Made by a program: the position numbers and the translations under genes. Shown piece by piece: positions 35,501 through 44,417 of a stretch of 64,000 nucleotides of DNA. The stretch comes from Citromicrobium bathyomarinum (GTDB taxonomy: Bacteria; Pseudomonadota; Alphaproteobacteria; Sphingomonadales; Sphingomonadaceae): NCBI GenBank assembly GCA_001306305.2, contig CP155577.1, positions 2,463,501 to 2,527,500 of the forward strand, written 5' to 3'. The notes below the pieces were generated by a model. The model worked only from the letters and a program-made list of their open reading frames with translations, searched no databases and had not been told where the DNA came from. Each line of letters starts with the position of its first letter. Position 1 is the stretch's first letter.

Positions 35501-36430
35501 TCAGGCTGCATCAGCTAGATGGATGTCGGGCTCGCTTTCACAGGATTGGTGACCGCCAAGTTCGAGCAACAGGCAGGCCGCTTCCTCGGCCTTTGCCGCA
35601 GCGGTCAGGATCGCGCGCTCGTCCGATTTGAGGATCTTGAGCCAGGACGCGATGTAGCTGGCGTGATGGTCGAGGTGAGTGACCGGAAGACCCAGTTCGG
35701 CTCCAAGGATTGCCGACGAAAGTTCGGCGATCAGTTCTTCGGCGGCATAGGCCTCGCTGACGAAGCGATTCTTGAGATCGCGATCGAGCCGCGAGGAATG
35801 CCCCGTCCAGTGCGACAGCTCGTGTGCGAGCGTTGCATAGTAGTGGTCATAGGCTTCGAACAGTTCGGCTGGCGGCATGGTGACACGGTCACGCAGCGGC
35901 TCGTAATAGGCCTGCGCACCATAATGGCGCAGGTCTGCGCCAATATGGGCAAAGAAGGCATCGAGCCGGTCTTCGCGTCCTTTGGGCTCGAGCGCGGCAA
36001 CCAGCGGTTTGGGATGGTAGAATGCAGGGAGGCCATCGCACTGGTCGGCATTGAAGACAGCATAGGCCTTGAGCACGCGCCGGTTCTCGGTGTCGGCTTC
36101 GCCTTCGGCGGTCTCGACCTCCTTCGTGTAGCTCTTGTAGAAGATCGCGATGGTCGATTTCTCACCCTTGCGGACCTGTCCGCCGAGCTTCTGGCACTGG
36201 CGATAGGTCATCCAGTAGGGCGAGGCGTAGCCACAGCCGTCGGCCACCATCCACAACCAGAAGGTGTTCATGCCGCGATAGGGCGTCCCGCAGGAGCGCA
36301 AGGGCCGCGAGACGGGCACACCGCGCCACGGCTTGACCCAGGGCTTTGTGCCTTGCTCGAGCTTTTCGATGATGGCGGCGGTGATGCGCTGGGCAGGCGA
36401 AGTCGAAGCAGTGCGGCGGGACTTGGTCAT
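35501..36430 (-). CDS. ardC: ArdC-family antirestriction protein
   Basis: From the ATG at 36430 the protein has 309 residues. The N-terminal ssDNA-binding domain (RITAAIIEKLEQGTKPWVKP, then YRGMNTFWLW) is followed by a zinc metalloprotease-like domain with HELSH at residues 203-207 and the downstream glutamates AAEELIAEL. ArdC proteins protect incoming plasmid DNA from restriction. The start has a CCCATG context with AGGAG and the shared ATCAGGAG leader. An upstream extension of 47 codons is not supported. Confidence 0.92.
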   Translation of the reverse strand: MTKSRRTASTSPAQRITAAIIEKLEQGTKPWVKPWRGVPVSRPLRSCGTPYRGMNTFWLWMVADGCGYASPYWMTYRQCQKLGGQVRKGEKSTIAIFYKSYTKEVETAEGEADTENRRVLKAYAVFNADQCDGLPAFYHPKPLVAALEPKGREDRLDAFFAHIGADLRHYGAQAYYEPLRDRVTMPPAELFEAYDHYYATLAHELSHWTGHSSRLDRDLKNRFVSEAYAAEELIAELSSAILGAELGLPVTHLDHHASYIASWLKILKSDERAILTAAAKAEEAACLLLELGGHQSCESEPDIHLADAA

Positions 36431-36437
36431 GGGAGTT

Positions 36438-36502
36438 CTCCTGATCGCCAAGACGGACATGTCCCGGTTCAGGAAAAGCAAAAGCTCCCTCCCCTCTCGT
36501 CT
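36438..36502 (-). promoter_or_regulatory. ardC leader with motifs shared with parB and other backbone genes
   Basis: Read on the minus strand, the leader carries GACGAGAGGGGAGGGAG (36486-36502) and GATCAGGAG (36438-36446, which includes the ribosome binding site). Near-identical blocks precede parB (53131-53145 and 53076-53084). Confidence 0.6.
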
Positions 36503-36811
36503 AATGATGACGGCTTTGCGCCCTCCATCCGGGCATTTGGGAACTAATCGCAATCGCCCGAAAGCGGACACCCTTAAGGGAGACCCGTCTTGGAGTTAGA
36601 AGCTCGAGGCGTACACTGCTTGGTGGGGGTGTTGGCGCTGCCGAAGCTGCGCTTCAACGTGATGCCGAAGTTCAGATGGCGGTTTCGCTCACGAAACTCT
36701 CTAGCGGTTGATCCGGGCACAGCTCGGAAAAAACATCAACCGTTCCCGTTGGTTTGACGTATCGAAGAGATTGTCGATATTGATTGCTATGGCTGTTCGT
36801 GGATCGGGGCG
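36503..36811. other. Junction region between backbone and metal island
   Basis: These 309 bases have no supported gene. A GGACACCCTTAAGGG segment and general lack of coding bias suggest broken DNA at the edge of the inserted metal island. One plus-strand frame encodes a basic peptide (LPKLRFNVMPKFRWRFRSRN) that I cannot assign. Confidence 0.4.
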
Positions 36812-37095
36812 CTATTCAATAAAATACCTCTCCGAATGGCCCTCCGTTGAACGTATCTCGGGATGCATCGGGCAGGTGTAAATCATGCCGGTCGGCAAGT
36901 CCTCCACCGCGTCGAGATGCGCTCGTGAGAGATAAAGCTCGGGATCAATCTCGAATTTGTCGAGACAGCGCGATGAACAGGAATAATGCTCAGAGCCCTC
37001 GTGGCGGGCCTCTGTTTGGCGCCCTCGACCGTAACGCGCATACCGCAGACCGGATCGTTCGCTGTGCCCTTAATAACGCTGTCCTCCTTGCTCAT
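36812..37095 (-). pseudogene. 5' fragment of a heavy-metal P-type ATPase (YHS domain), frameshifted
   Basis: The start codon at 37095 has AAGGAG five bases upstream, and the first 28 codons encode ANDPVCGMRVTVEGAKQR, the beginning of a YHS domain. A one-base shift near 37,017 moves the rest to another frame: HEGSEHYSCSSRCLDKFEID and then MIYTCPMHPEIRSTEG. This is the usual N-terminus of copper or silver P1B ATPases of the CopA/SilP type. Homology ends near 36,843 and a stop follows at 36,812. The transport core is gone, so the gene is dead. It lies 12 bases after the multicopper oxidase stop, a normal copper operon order. Confidence 0.75.
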
Positions 37096-37107
37096 GCGAA
37101 CTCCTTT

Positions 37108-37993
37108 CTAGCTCTTCACCACGACGAACTGTCGCATCATGCCTGCGTCCTCATGTTCGAGAATGTGGCAGTGATACATGTAAGGCAGGTCCGGATCGTT
37201 ATGTTCCGCGAAGCGCAGGAGCACGCGCACCTGCTCGCGCGGATTGACGACGACCGTATCCTTGAATCCCGTTTCCAGCGGCGGCGGCGTGCGGCCGCCG
37301 CGATCGATCACGCGAAACTGCGCATTATGGATATGAAAGGGATGGGCCATCATCGAGGCATTGGCGATCTCCCAAATCTCCCACTGGTCGACGGGCACCC
37401 GCTGGTTGATGACATTCATGTCCATGTTGGCACCATTTATAGACATCCCGCCGCCCCTCATTCCCATATCGAGCACGAACCGCCGGGTTCGCACTGCAAG
37501 TGAAGGGTTGAGTGCTGGGAGCGCGGCAAGCTGCGGCGGAAGAATCCTTCGCGGCGAGGAGCCGGCGGGCCTGATATCGAGGGCGCGGAACGGCTCGTCC
37601 ATCCGGGCATCGTCGCGCCGTCGGCCCATACCGCCTCCCATCATACCGCCGCCGTCGCCTCCCATCATGCCCATCGAATTGTCCGGACTGGTCGCCACAA
37701 GGCTGAGTGGGCGCCCTTCGGAAAGATCGACGAGGATCTGCACCCGCTCACCCGGTGCGAGCCTGAGCGAGCGGACCGCATGCGGGCGATCCAGCAAGCC
37801 GCTATCGCTCGCGATGAGCTCCATGGTCTGACCACCGGACAGCGAGAAATCGTAGAAGCGTGCGTTCGATCCATTGAGGATCCGCAAGCGTAACTGACCG
37901 GTCCGAGCGTCAAACACCGCGTTTTGCGTGCCATTGACGTAGATACGATCCCCGCTGTCCGCCGTCAGCACCAATGGCACAGATTTGAGGTTG
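37108..37993 (-). pseudogene. Multicopper oxidase, 3' part only
   Basis: About 294 codons encode domains 2 and 3 of a CopA/CueO-type multicopper oxidase. The C-terminal copper sites are intact: AHPFHIHNAQFRVIDR and YMYHCHILEHEDAGMMRQF, the type 1 Cys-His-Met set. A Met/Gly-rich stretch near 37,625-37,680 resembles the copper-binding insert of CueO. The 5' end is cut at an IS3-family element near 37,993, and domain 1 with its HxHG motif is missing. The N-terminal end of such an enzyme lies at 50583-50834 on the opposite strand. Confidence 0.85.
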
Positions 37994-38040
37994 TGATTTA
38001 AGGAGGATTTGGGCTTCGTCGTAGTGACGAAGGAACGAAG

Positions 38041-38400
38041 ATGAAGCCCAAATCCTCCAATGCAAAATCGCCAGCCAAGGCTCCTGCGGCACAGGTGGTG
38101 AAGAACATCCGGCGCCAGACCCGCCGGCATTTCTCGGCCGAGGACAAGATCCGGATCGTGCTCGATGGCCTGCGCGGCGATGACAGCATTGCCGAGCTGT
38201 GCCGACGGGAAGGTATCGCGCAGAGCCTGTATTACACCTGGTCGAAGGAGTTCATGGAAGCCGGCAAGCGTCGCCTGGCGGGCGACACCGCCCGTGCCGC
38301 CACGACGGACGAAGTGAAGGGCCTGCGCCGCGAGGCGCGCGACCTGAAGGAATGCGTGGCCGATCTCACTATCGAGAACCGCCTGCTTAAAAAAGCATGA
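38041..38400 (+). CDS. IS3-family transposase OrfA
   Basis: The 119-residue protein is a helix-turn-helix DNA-binding OrfA: RRHFSAEDKIRIVLDGLRGD and IAELCRREGIAQSLYYTWSK, followed by a leucine-rich coiled region (CVADLTIENRLLKKA) for OrfA-OrfB pairing. The frame is intact. It lies just inside the left inverted repeat. Confidence 0.9.
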   Translation: MKPKSSNAKSPAKAPAAQVVKNIRRQTRRHFSAEDKIRIVLDGLRGDDSIAELCRREGIAQSLYYTWSKEFMEAGKRRLAGDTARAATTDEVKGLRREARDLKECVADLTIENRLLKKA

Positions 38401-38422
38401 TCGCGGATGGGGACGACGACGC

Positions 38423-39402
38423 ATGAGATACCCAGCATCCGAGAAGCTCGAGATCATCAGGATCGTCGAGCAGTCGCACCTGCCTGCCAAACGCACGCTG
38501 GACGGGCTCGGCATCGCCCGCCGGACCTTCTACCGCTGGTATGACCGCTACCGCGAAGGCGGGCCGGAGGCGCTGGAGGATCGGCCATCGGCGCCGAGCC
38601 GGGTATGGAACCGGATCGAGGACGATATCCGCGGCCAGATCATCGAGATGGCGCTGGAGCAGACCGAGTTGTCACCGCGCGAACTGGCCGTGCGCTTCAC
38701 CGACGAGAAGCGCTACTTCGTGTCGGAAGCCACGGTCTACCGCCTGCTCAAGGCCCACGATCTGATCACCAGCCCGGCCTATGTTGTGATCAAGGCGGCC
38801 GAGGCGTTCCACACGCAGACCACACGCCCGAACGAGATGTGGCAGACCGATTTTACCTACTTCAAAATCATCGAGTGGGGCTGGATGTATCTGTCGACCG
38901 TGCTCGACGATTACTCCCGCTACATCATCGCCTGGCGCCTGTGCTCCACCATGTGCGCCAGCGACGTCACCGACTCGCTGGACCTCGCTCTTGCGGCTTC
39001 GGGCTGCGACAGCGCCACCGTGTTGCACAAGCCCAGGCTGCTCAGCGACAACGGTCCCAGTACATCGCGGGCGAGCTGGCGGAATATATCGAGGCCCAGA
39101 AGATGACCCATGTGCGCGGCGCCCCGTTCCATCCGCAAACCCAGGGCAAGATCGAACGTTGGCACCAGACCCTGAAAAACCGCATCCTTCTCGAAAACTA
39201 CTTCCTGCCCGGCGATCTCGAGCAGGAGATCGAGGCGTTCGTCGAACATTACAATCACCGCCGCTACCACGAGAGCCTCGACAACGTGACACCCGCCGAT
39301 ACCTACCTCGGCAAGGCACCCGCCATCATCAAACAGCGCGAAAGGATCAAGCGACAGACCATCGAACATCGGCGCTTGCAGCACCGCAGGCTCGCCGCTT
39401 AA
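38423..39402 (+). pseudogene. IS3-family transposase OrfB, frameshifted
   Basis: The DDE catalytic core is recognisable: NEMWQTDFTYFKI and STVLDDYSRYIIAW with the first Asp, LLSDNG with the second, and PQTQGKIERWHQTLKN with the Glu. One base is missing near 39,058: the natural reading DNGPSYIAGELAEYI is split between two frames. The first frame stops at 39,106 and the second runs to 39,402. The protein would lack its last catalytic residue, so this copy cannot move on its own. Confidence 0.85.
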
Positions 39403-39620
39403 TATCAACCCCAGAACGAGGCCCACACTCCGCTAATTTACGCAGCGATCTGCGCCAAATGTTCTGACGACGGACAGGATCAAGGTCAAGGTACGAATGA
39501 ACTTCACCGGCCCGAGATAGTCGGGGGCGAGGCGATTGGCAAGTAACGAGCGATTGCGGACGGGGAACGATCAGATCGCCCCGTCCGCTTTAAGCGCGTA
39601 AAATAAATAGTCTTTTGCGA

Positions 39621-40064
39621 CTAGCAGCATCCCGCCGAAGCTGGCTCCGAACTAGCTTCGGATACCTCGCGCACGAGGTCACCCGTTTCCTTCTCAGCTG
39701 CGCTTCTGGCGATATCGGCCTGCGCAACGATGCCGCAGCATTTGCCTTCGTCATCGATCACCGGAAGCCGCCGAACCTGATTGTCTTCCATCTTGGTGCA
39801 GCATTCGTCGACGCTTGCATCGGCGGTGACAGTAACAGGTGATGATGTCATCACCTCCTCAACGCGTTGGTCGGAGGAATTGCCTTTGGCAACACAGCGG
39901 CAGGCGATGTCCCTGTCGGTCACCACGCCCACCAACGCACCGGAATCATCGACAACGGGGATTTCGCCGCAATCATTATCGACCATCAATGAAGCTGCCT
40001 CTTGCACGGTGCTCGATGGACTGCAGCATGCGGGGTTAGCTGTCATTACATCTTGGGCTTTCAT
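39621..40064 (-). CDS. CBS-domain pair protein, cysteine-rich
   Basis: The 147-residue protein consists of two CBS domains (MKAQDVMTANPACCSPSSTV, GALVGVVTDRDIACRCVAKG, and VEEVMTSSPVTVTADASV, CGIVAQADIA). CBS pairs bind adenosine nucleotides and regulate partners. It holds 11 cysteines, several as CC pairs (PACC, ECC, KCC, GCC at the end) or CxC (ACRC), far more than usual for the family. With metal efflux genes beside it, metal binding or sensing is plausible but unproven. Confidence 0.88.
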   Translation of the reverse strand: MKAQDVMTANPACCSPSSTVQEAASLMVDNDCGEIPVVDDSGALVGVVTDRDIACRCVAKGNSSDQRVEEVMTSSPVTVTADASVDECCTKMEDNQVRRLPVIDDEGKCCGIVAQADIARSAAEKETGDLVREVSEASSEPASAGCC

Positions 40065-40297
40065 GGCTTATCTCCTCATTCGTAATCGAGCTTTCAATGG
40101 TGGAAACGAGGCATTCCGAGTGTTAGTTCCGCGCATGTCGGCCACCTGTGGGGCGTAGAAGCTATCCCGTTCTGAGATTTCTGTCCGGCGTCGCCTCTTA
40201 TAGCGGAGGCTTGGGTTCCGACTGCATCAGCAATGTAGATAACCAAGGGTTCGCAGCCGGATGTCAAACGCGTCGCAAATATAACCAACTTGGCCGG

Positions 40298-40936
40298 TTA
40301 TCTGCCAATTTCGTCGCCCTTGCGGTGCTCGGTACCCTCTTCGTCATGGCGATCCTTATGCGCATCTCGCAAAATGTCGATGCCGCCGTAAAGCGCGATA
40401 CCCGCAACGGCGACGCCCACGACAAGATCGGGCCAGTTCGCGCCGGTAAGCATGACGATGATGCCCGCAATGATGATCCCACCGTTAGAGATGAAATCGT
40501 TGAAGCTAAAGGTCGTGGCAGCGCGTAAATTGACGTCCTTCTTTTTCATGTTCTGGAGCATTCGCAGGCAAACCAAATTCACCACACCTGCCACCGCCGC
40601 CATCACCATCATCATCACACCGCCGGGATCAGAGCCTTCGAGGAAGCGCCGAATGGCATCGGCGATGACGCCGCCAGCGAAGATGAGGAGCATGATACCG
40701 GAAAAGCGCGCGGCGCCGCGCTTCCAGGTTCGAGAACGGGTTAACGCCAGCAGGCTTAATAAATAGACGATCGCGTCTGACGAATTGTCCAGGCCATTTG
40801 CAAGCAATGCGTTGGAATCAGCGAAATAGCCGACAACGAAAAAACCTATAGCGATCGCCACATTGAGCCAGAGGACAATCCAAAGCGTATGCCGCCTATC
40901 GTCTGTGTCGAGCTCAAGTTCTGCATCGCCGCTCAT
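40298..40936 (-). CDS. Cation diffusion facilitator family transporter
   Basis: From the ATG at 40936, with GGAGG eight bases upstream, the protein has 212 residues and about six membrane helices. The CDF metal site is visible as ADSNALLANGLDNSSDAIVY in helix 2 and FNDFISNGGIIIAGI in helix 5, with an acidic residue in each. The C-terminal end is short, rich in His and Asp, and lacks the full cytoplasmic dimer domain. It should export Zn, Cd or Co from the cytoplasm. It follows czcA on the same strand. Confidence 0.88.
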   Translation of the reverse strand: MSGDAELELDTDDRRHTLWIVLWLNVAIAIGFFVVGYFADSNALLANGLDNSSDAIVYLLSLLALTRSRTWKRGAARFSGIMLLIFAGGVIADAIRRFLEGSDPGGVMMMVMAAVAGVVNLVCLRMLQNMKKKDVNLRAATTFSFNDFISNGGIIIAGIIVMLTGANWPDLVVGVAVAGIALYGGIDILRDAHKDRHDEEGTEHRKGDEIGR

Positions 40937-41099
40937 GTGATACTTCCTCCACTGCGACACCAAGCTTTGGCAGCGACCGGCATGGACCGGCTCATAAGAC
41001 TGTTGTGGTCGAAACTTCGAGAATTTGCGTGGGCTCGAAGTCTGAACGACGGCTTGTCTTCTGCAATTTTCAACATTTGACATCTCCAACTCATTCCGG

Positions 41100-44000
41100 T
41101 CATGTCACATCTTTTAATTCCCGCCGCTCTTCGCGCGTTACGTTGCGTCGCAAACGGTCCCACCATTTCTCGCGCCAGCTGCGCTCGTCATCCGAACGGT
41201 GCAGGACGAGACGTGCGATTGCAGGCAGAACGAACAGAGTCAGCGCAGTTGCGGTAATCAGTCCGCCTATAACCACCGTAGCCAATGGACGCTGCACTTC
41301 CGCGCCTGTTCCGGTGGCGATCGCCATCGGCACGAAGCCGAGCGAGGCCACCAGTGCGGTCATCAGCACCGGTCGCAGACGCGCAAGCGCGCCATCGGCG
41401 ATGGCTTCATCCAGCGGCATCCCCTTTTCCAGACGCTGGCGGATGGCGGTCATCATGACGAGGCCATTGAGCACCGCCACGCCCGACAGGGCGATGAAGC
41501 CGACCGCGGCCGACACCGAAAACGGCATGCCTCTCAAAGCCAGTGCGAAGACGCCGCCAGCGAGGGCCATGGGTATGGCGCTGAATACCGCAAGCGCCGG
41601 AACCCAGCCGCCGAGCGCCATGAACAGGAGGAGCAGAACGAGGGCGAAGCAGACAGGGACAACTATAGCTAACCGTGCCTGTGCTTCTTGCAGGTTTTGA
41701 TACTGGCCACCCCATTCGATGAAAGATGCGGGCGGCAGATCAACTTGGGCCGCGACACCGGCCTGTGCTTCCTCAACAAACGACCCGAGGTCACGTTCGC
41801 GCACATTGGCTGATACGATCACGAGCCGACGCCCTTGTTCGCGGCGGACCTCTGCGAGGCCGTCGACCACCTGAAAATCGGCCAGCGTGCGCAGCGGAAC
41901 GGTGACACCGTTTTCAAGGACGATCGGGAGAGCCCCGAGCTGGTCGAAATCGTTTCGGGTGGCATCTTGCAACCGCACAACGACGTCGAACCGGCGATCG
42001 CCTTCGAACACGAGGCCCGCAGGCCGTCCCCCAAGCGCGATCGCCACCGATTGGGCCACCTCCTCGACAGTCAGTCCGTATCGCGCGATGGTCGGGCGAT
42101 CAAAAGCGATGTCGAGCGTGGGAAAGCCGCTAACCTGTTGAACGCGAACGTCTGCCGCACCCTCGACATCACGCATAACATCGGCGACATCATCGGCTGC
42201 GGTGGTCAATTGCGCCAAATCGTTTCCATAAATCTTGACGGCAAGGTCGCTGCGGCTTCCTGCAATCAATTCGTTGAAGCGCATTTCGATAGGTTGGGTA
42301 AATTCGTACAGGTTGCCGATCAGCCCTTCCAGATCCTCCTCAATCTCTGAGATAAGCTCTTCTTTGTTCTTGGAGGGGTCTGGCCATTCGTCCCGCGGAC
42401 GAAGCATGACGAAGGCATCGGAGATATTCGGGGGCATGGGGTCGCTCGCCACTTCTGCGGTACCGGTTTTCGAGAAAACCAGTTCAACTTCGGGAAAACG
42501 AACAAGCCGATCTTCAAGCCGTCTTTGCATCTCGACCGAGCGTTCGATGGGAGTCGAAGGAATGCGTATCGATTGGACCAGAAGATCCCTCTCGTCGAGC
42601 TGCGGCGTAAACTCGCTACCGAGAAACCCAAACGTGACAGCCGCGACCGCGAAGATCCCGACCCCGGTGCCAATAACCGGCCAGGGCCGCGCAATAGCCT
42701 TGCGAACTGCTGGGCCATAACGCTCCTTCGACCAGCGAATGGGCTTGACCTCCTTTTCGGTAAGCTTCTTGTTGAGCAGCACCGCGATCATCGCAGGGAC
42801 GAAGGTCAGCGACAGCACGAAGGCCGAAGCCAGTGCGAGCATCATCGTGATCGCCATAGGCGAGAACGTCTTGCCCTCGATCCCGGTAAAAGTGAGCAGC
42901 GGCGCGAAGACGAGGAAGATGATCGCCTGTCCATAAACGGTCGGTTTGATCATTTCCTGCGCTGCCAGACGCGTCTCGGTCAGCCGCTCGCCCAACGTGA
43001 GCAAGCGTCCCTCGCGATGCTGTCGCGCCGCGAGCCGCGCGACGCTGTTCTCGACTATAATGACAGCACCGTCGACGATCAGCCCGAAGTCCAGCGCCCC
43101 AAGGCTCATCAGATTGCCCGAAACACCGAGCCGGTTCATCCCCACCGCCGCCATCAGCATCGACACGGGAATAACCAGAGCTGTGATGATCGCTGCTCGA
43201 ATATTGCCAAGCATTAGGAACAGCACTGCAATCACCAGCAGCGCGCCTTCGAGCAGGTTTCTCTCGACCGTTGCGATGGTCGCATCGACAAGAGACGAAC
43301 GGTTGTAGACGATCTCGGCCTCTACCCCTGCAGGAAGCGAGGCGCGGACTTCGTCAAGCCGTTCAGCCGCCTCGGCCGATACCGTGCGGCTGTTCTCGCC
43401 GCTGCGCATCAAAACCGTTCCGACCACAGCTTCTTCGCCGTTCAGCGAGGCGGCGCCTGTTCGCAGATCGCCGCCGATTTCGACATCGGCGACATCGCCA
43501 ATACGGATAGGCACACCTTCGCGGGTAGCGATGACGGCTTGTTCAATATCCGCGATCCCGCCGAGCCGTGCATCGACCCTTACGAGCAGAGCCTCGTCTG
43601 CGCGACTGACGAAGTTGGCACCTGCCGCCAGATTCGCCGCTTCGAGAGCATCGATCAGCGAGTCGAAAGAGAGGCCGTAACCTGTCAAACGGGCCGGATC
43701 GGGCTGAACCAGAAATTGCTTTTCGAAGCCTCCGATCGAGTCGACCCCGGCCACTCCGTTGACGGAGCGCATCAACGGTGCGACGACCCAATCCTGCACT
43801 GTGCGCAAATAAGCCGCCTTGGCCACTTCGCTTTCGAGGCGGTCGCCACGTTCGGTGATAAAGCTGCCATCGGACTGCCAGCCTGTCCGGCCGCCAGTGG
43901 TCGCACCCTTGCCGCCGGGATGCTCATACTCGATCGTATACATCAGCACTTCGCCAAGCCCGGTGGAAATCGGGCCCATCGTGGGCTCCGCGCCCTCGGG

Positions 44001-44417
44001 CAGCGAAGCTCCGATCGGCGCGAGACGCTCGTTTACCTGCTGGCGGGCGAAATAAAGGTCGGTCCCCTCCTCGAAGATCGCGGTGACTTGGCTGAAACCG
44101 TTGCGCGAGATCGAGCGGGTCATTTCCAGCCCCTCGATCCCGGCAAGACCGGTTTCGATCGGAAAGGTCACCTGCGTCTCCACCTGTGAGGGCGAAAGCG
44201 CGGGCGCACTGGTATTGATCTGGACCTGCGTGTTGGTGATGTCCGGCACCGCGTCGATCGGCAGGCGCAGCAAATTGAACGCGCCGTAGATCGCGGCGAA
44301 CACCGTCAGGATGATGATCGCCCACCGGAAGCGCACGGCGACATCAAGAACCATCCCGATCAGGCCGTGGCGTTGGCTACCCTCACTCGAAGGCGTCGAT
44401 ACATGATCAGTCGTCAT
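41100..44417 (-). CDS. czcA: Heavy-metal RND efflux pump, CzcA/CusA type
   Basis: The 1105-residue inner membrane pump has 12 membrane helices and two large periplasmic loops. The heavy-metal family signature DFGLIVDGAVIIVENSV in helix 4 holds the proton-relay aspartates. PIDAVPDITNTQVQI follows the first helix as in all members. It uses the proton gradient to drive divalent metal out through the CzcCB tunnel. It overlaps czcB by 11 bases. The metal (Zn/Cd/Co rather than Cu/Ag) is inferred from the CDF and MerR neighbours. Confidence 0.93.
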   Translation of the reverse strand: MTTDHVSTPSSEGSQRHGLIGMVLDVAVRFRWAIIILTVFAAIYGAFNLLRLPIDAVPDITNTQVQINTSAPALSPSQVETQVTFPIETGLAGIEGLEMTRSISRNGFSQVTAIFEEGTDLYFARQQVNERLAPIGASLPEGAEPTMGPISTGLGEVLMYTIEYEHPGGKGATTGGRTGWQSDGSFITERGDRLESEVAKAAYLRTVQDWVVAPLMRSVNGVAGVDSIGGFEKQFLVQPDPARLTGYGLSFDSLIDALEAANLAAGANFVSRADEALLVRVDARLGGIADIEQAVIATREGVPIRIGDVADVEIGGDLRTGAASLNGEEAVVGTVLMRSGENSRTVSAEAAERLDEVRASLPAGVEAEIVYNRSSLVDATIATVERNLLEGALLVIAVLFLMLGNIRAAIITALVIPVSMLMAAVGMNRLGVSGNLMSLGALDFGLIVDGAVIIVENSVARLAARQHREGRLLTLGERLTETRLAAQEMIKPTVYGQAIIFLVFAPLLTFTGIEGKTFSPMAITMMLALASAFVLSLTFVPAMIAVLLNKKLTEKEVKPIRWSKERYGPAVRKAIARPWPVIGTGVGIFAVAAVTFGFLGSEFTPQLDERDLLVQSIRIPSTPIERSVEMQRRLEDRLVRFPEVELVFSKTGTAEVASDPMPPNISDAFVMLRPRDEWPDPSKNKEELISEIEEDLEGLIGNLYEFTQPIEMRFNELIAGSRSDLAVKIYGNDLAQLTTAADDVADVMRDVEGAADVRVQQVSGFPTLDIAFDRPTIARYGLTVEEVAQSVAIALGGRPAGLVFEGDRRFDVVVRLQDATRNDFDQLGALPIVLENGVTVPLRTLADFQVVDGLAEVRREQGRRLVIVSANVRERDLGSFVEEAQAGVAAQVDLPPASFIEWGGQYQNLQEAQARLAIVVPVCFALVLLLLFMALGGWVPALAVFSAIPMALAGGVFALALRGMPFSVSAAVGFIALSGVAVLNGLVMMTAIRQRLEKGMPLDEAIADGALARLRPVLMTALVASLGFVPMAIATGTGAEVQRPLATVVIGGLITATALTLFVLPAIARLVLHRSDDERSWREKWWDRLRRNVTREERRELKDVT

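Larger units (their letters stand above)
37994..39441 (+). mobile_element. IS3-family insertion sequence, probably inactive
   Basis: The element has orfA and orfB. Its likely ends are imperfect 21-base inverted repeats (37994-38014 and 39421-39441, about half identical, best in the inner TGGGC part). The left end abuts the broken multicopper oxidase gene. I see no clear target duplication, as expected if the flank was rearranged after insertion. Exact ends are approximate. Confidence 0.7.

Noticed and set aside
39442-39620. Short minus-strand frame beyond the IS that might be the missing oxidase middle
   Set aside because: The peptide (for example LAPDYLGPVKFIRTL) has no copper motif and does not look like a cupredoxin domain.
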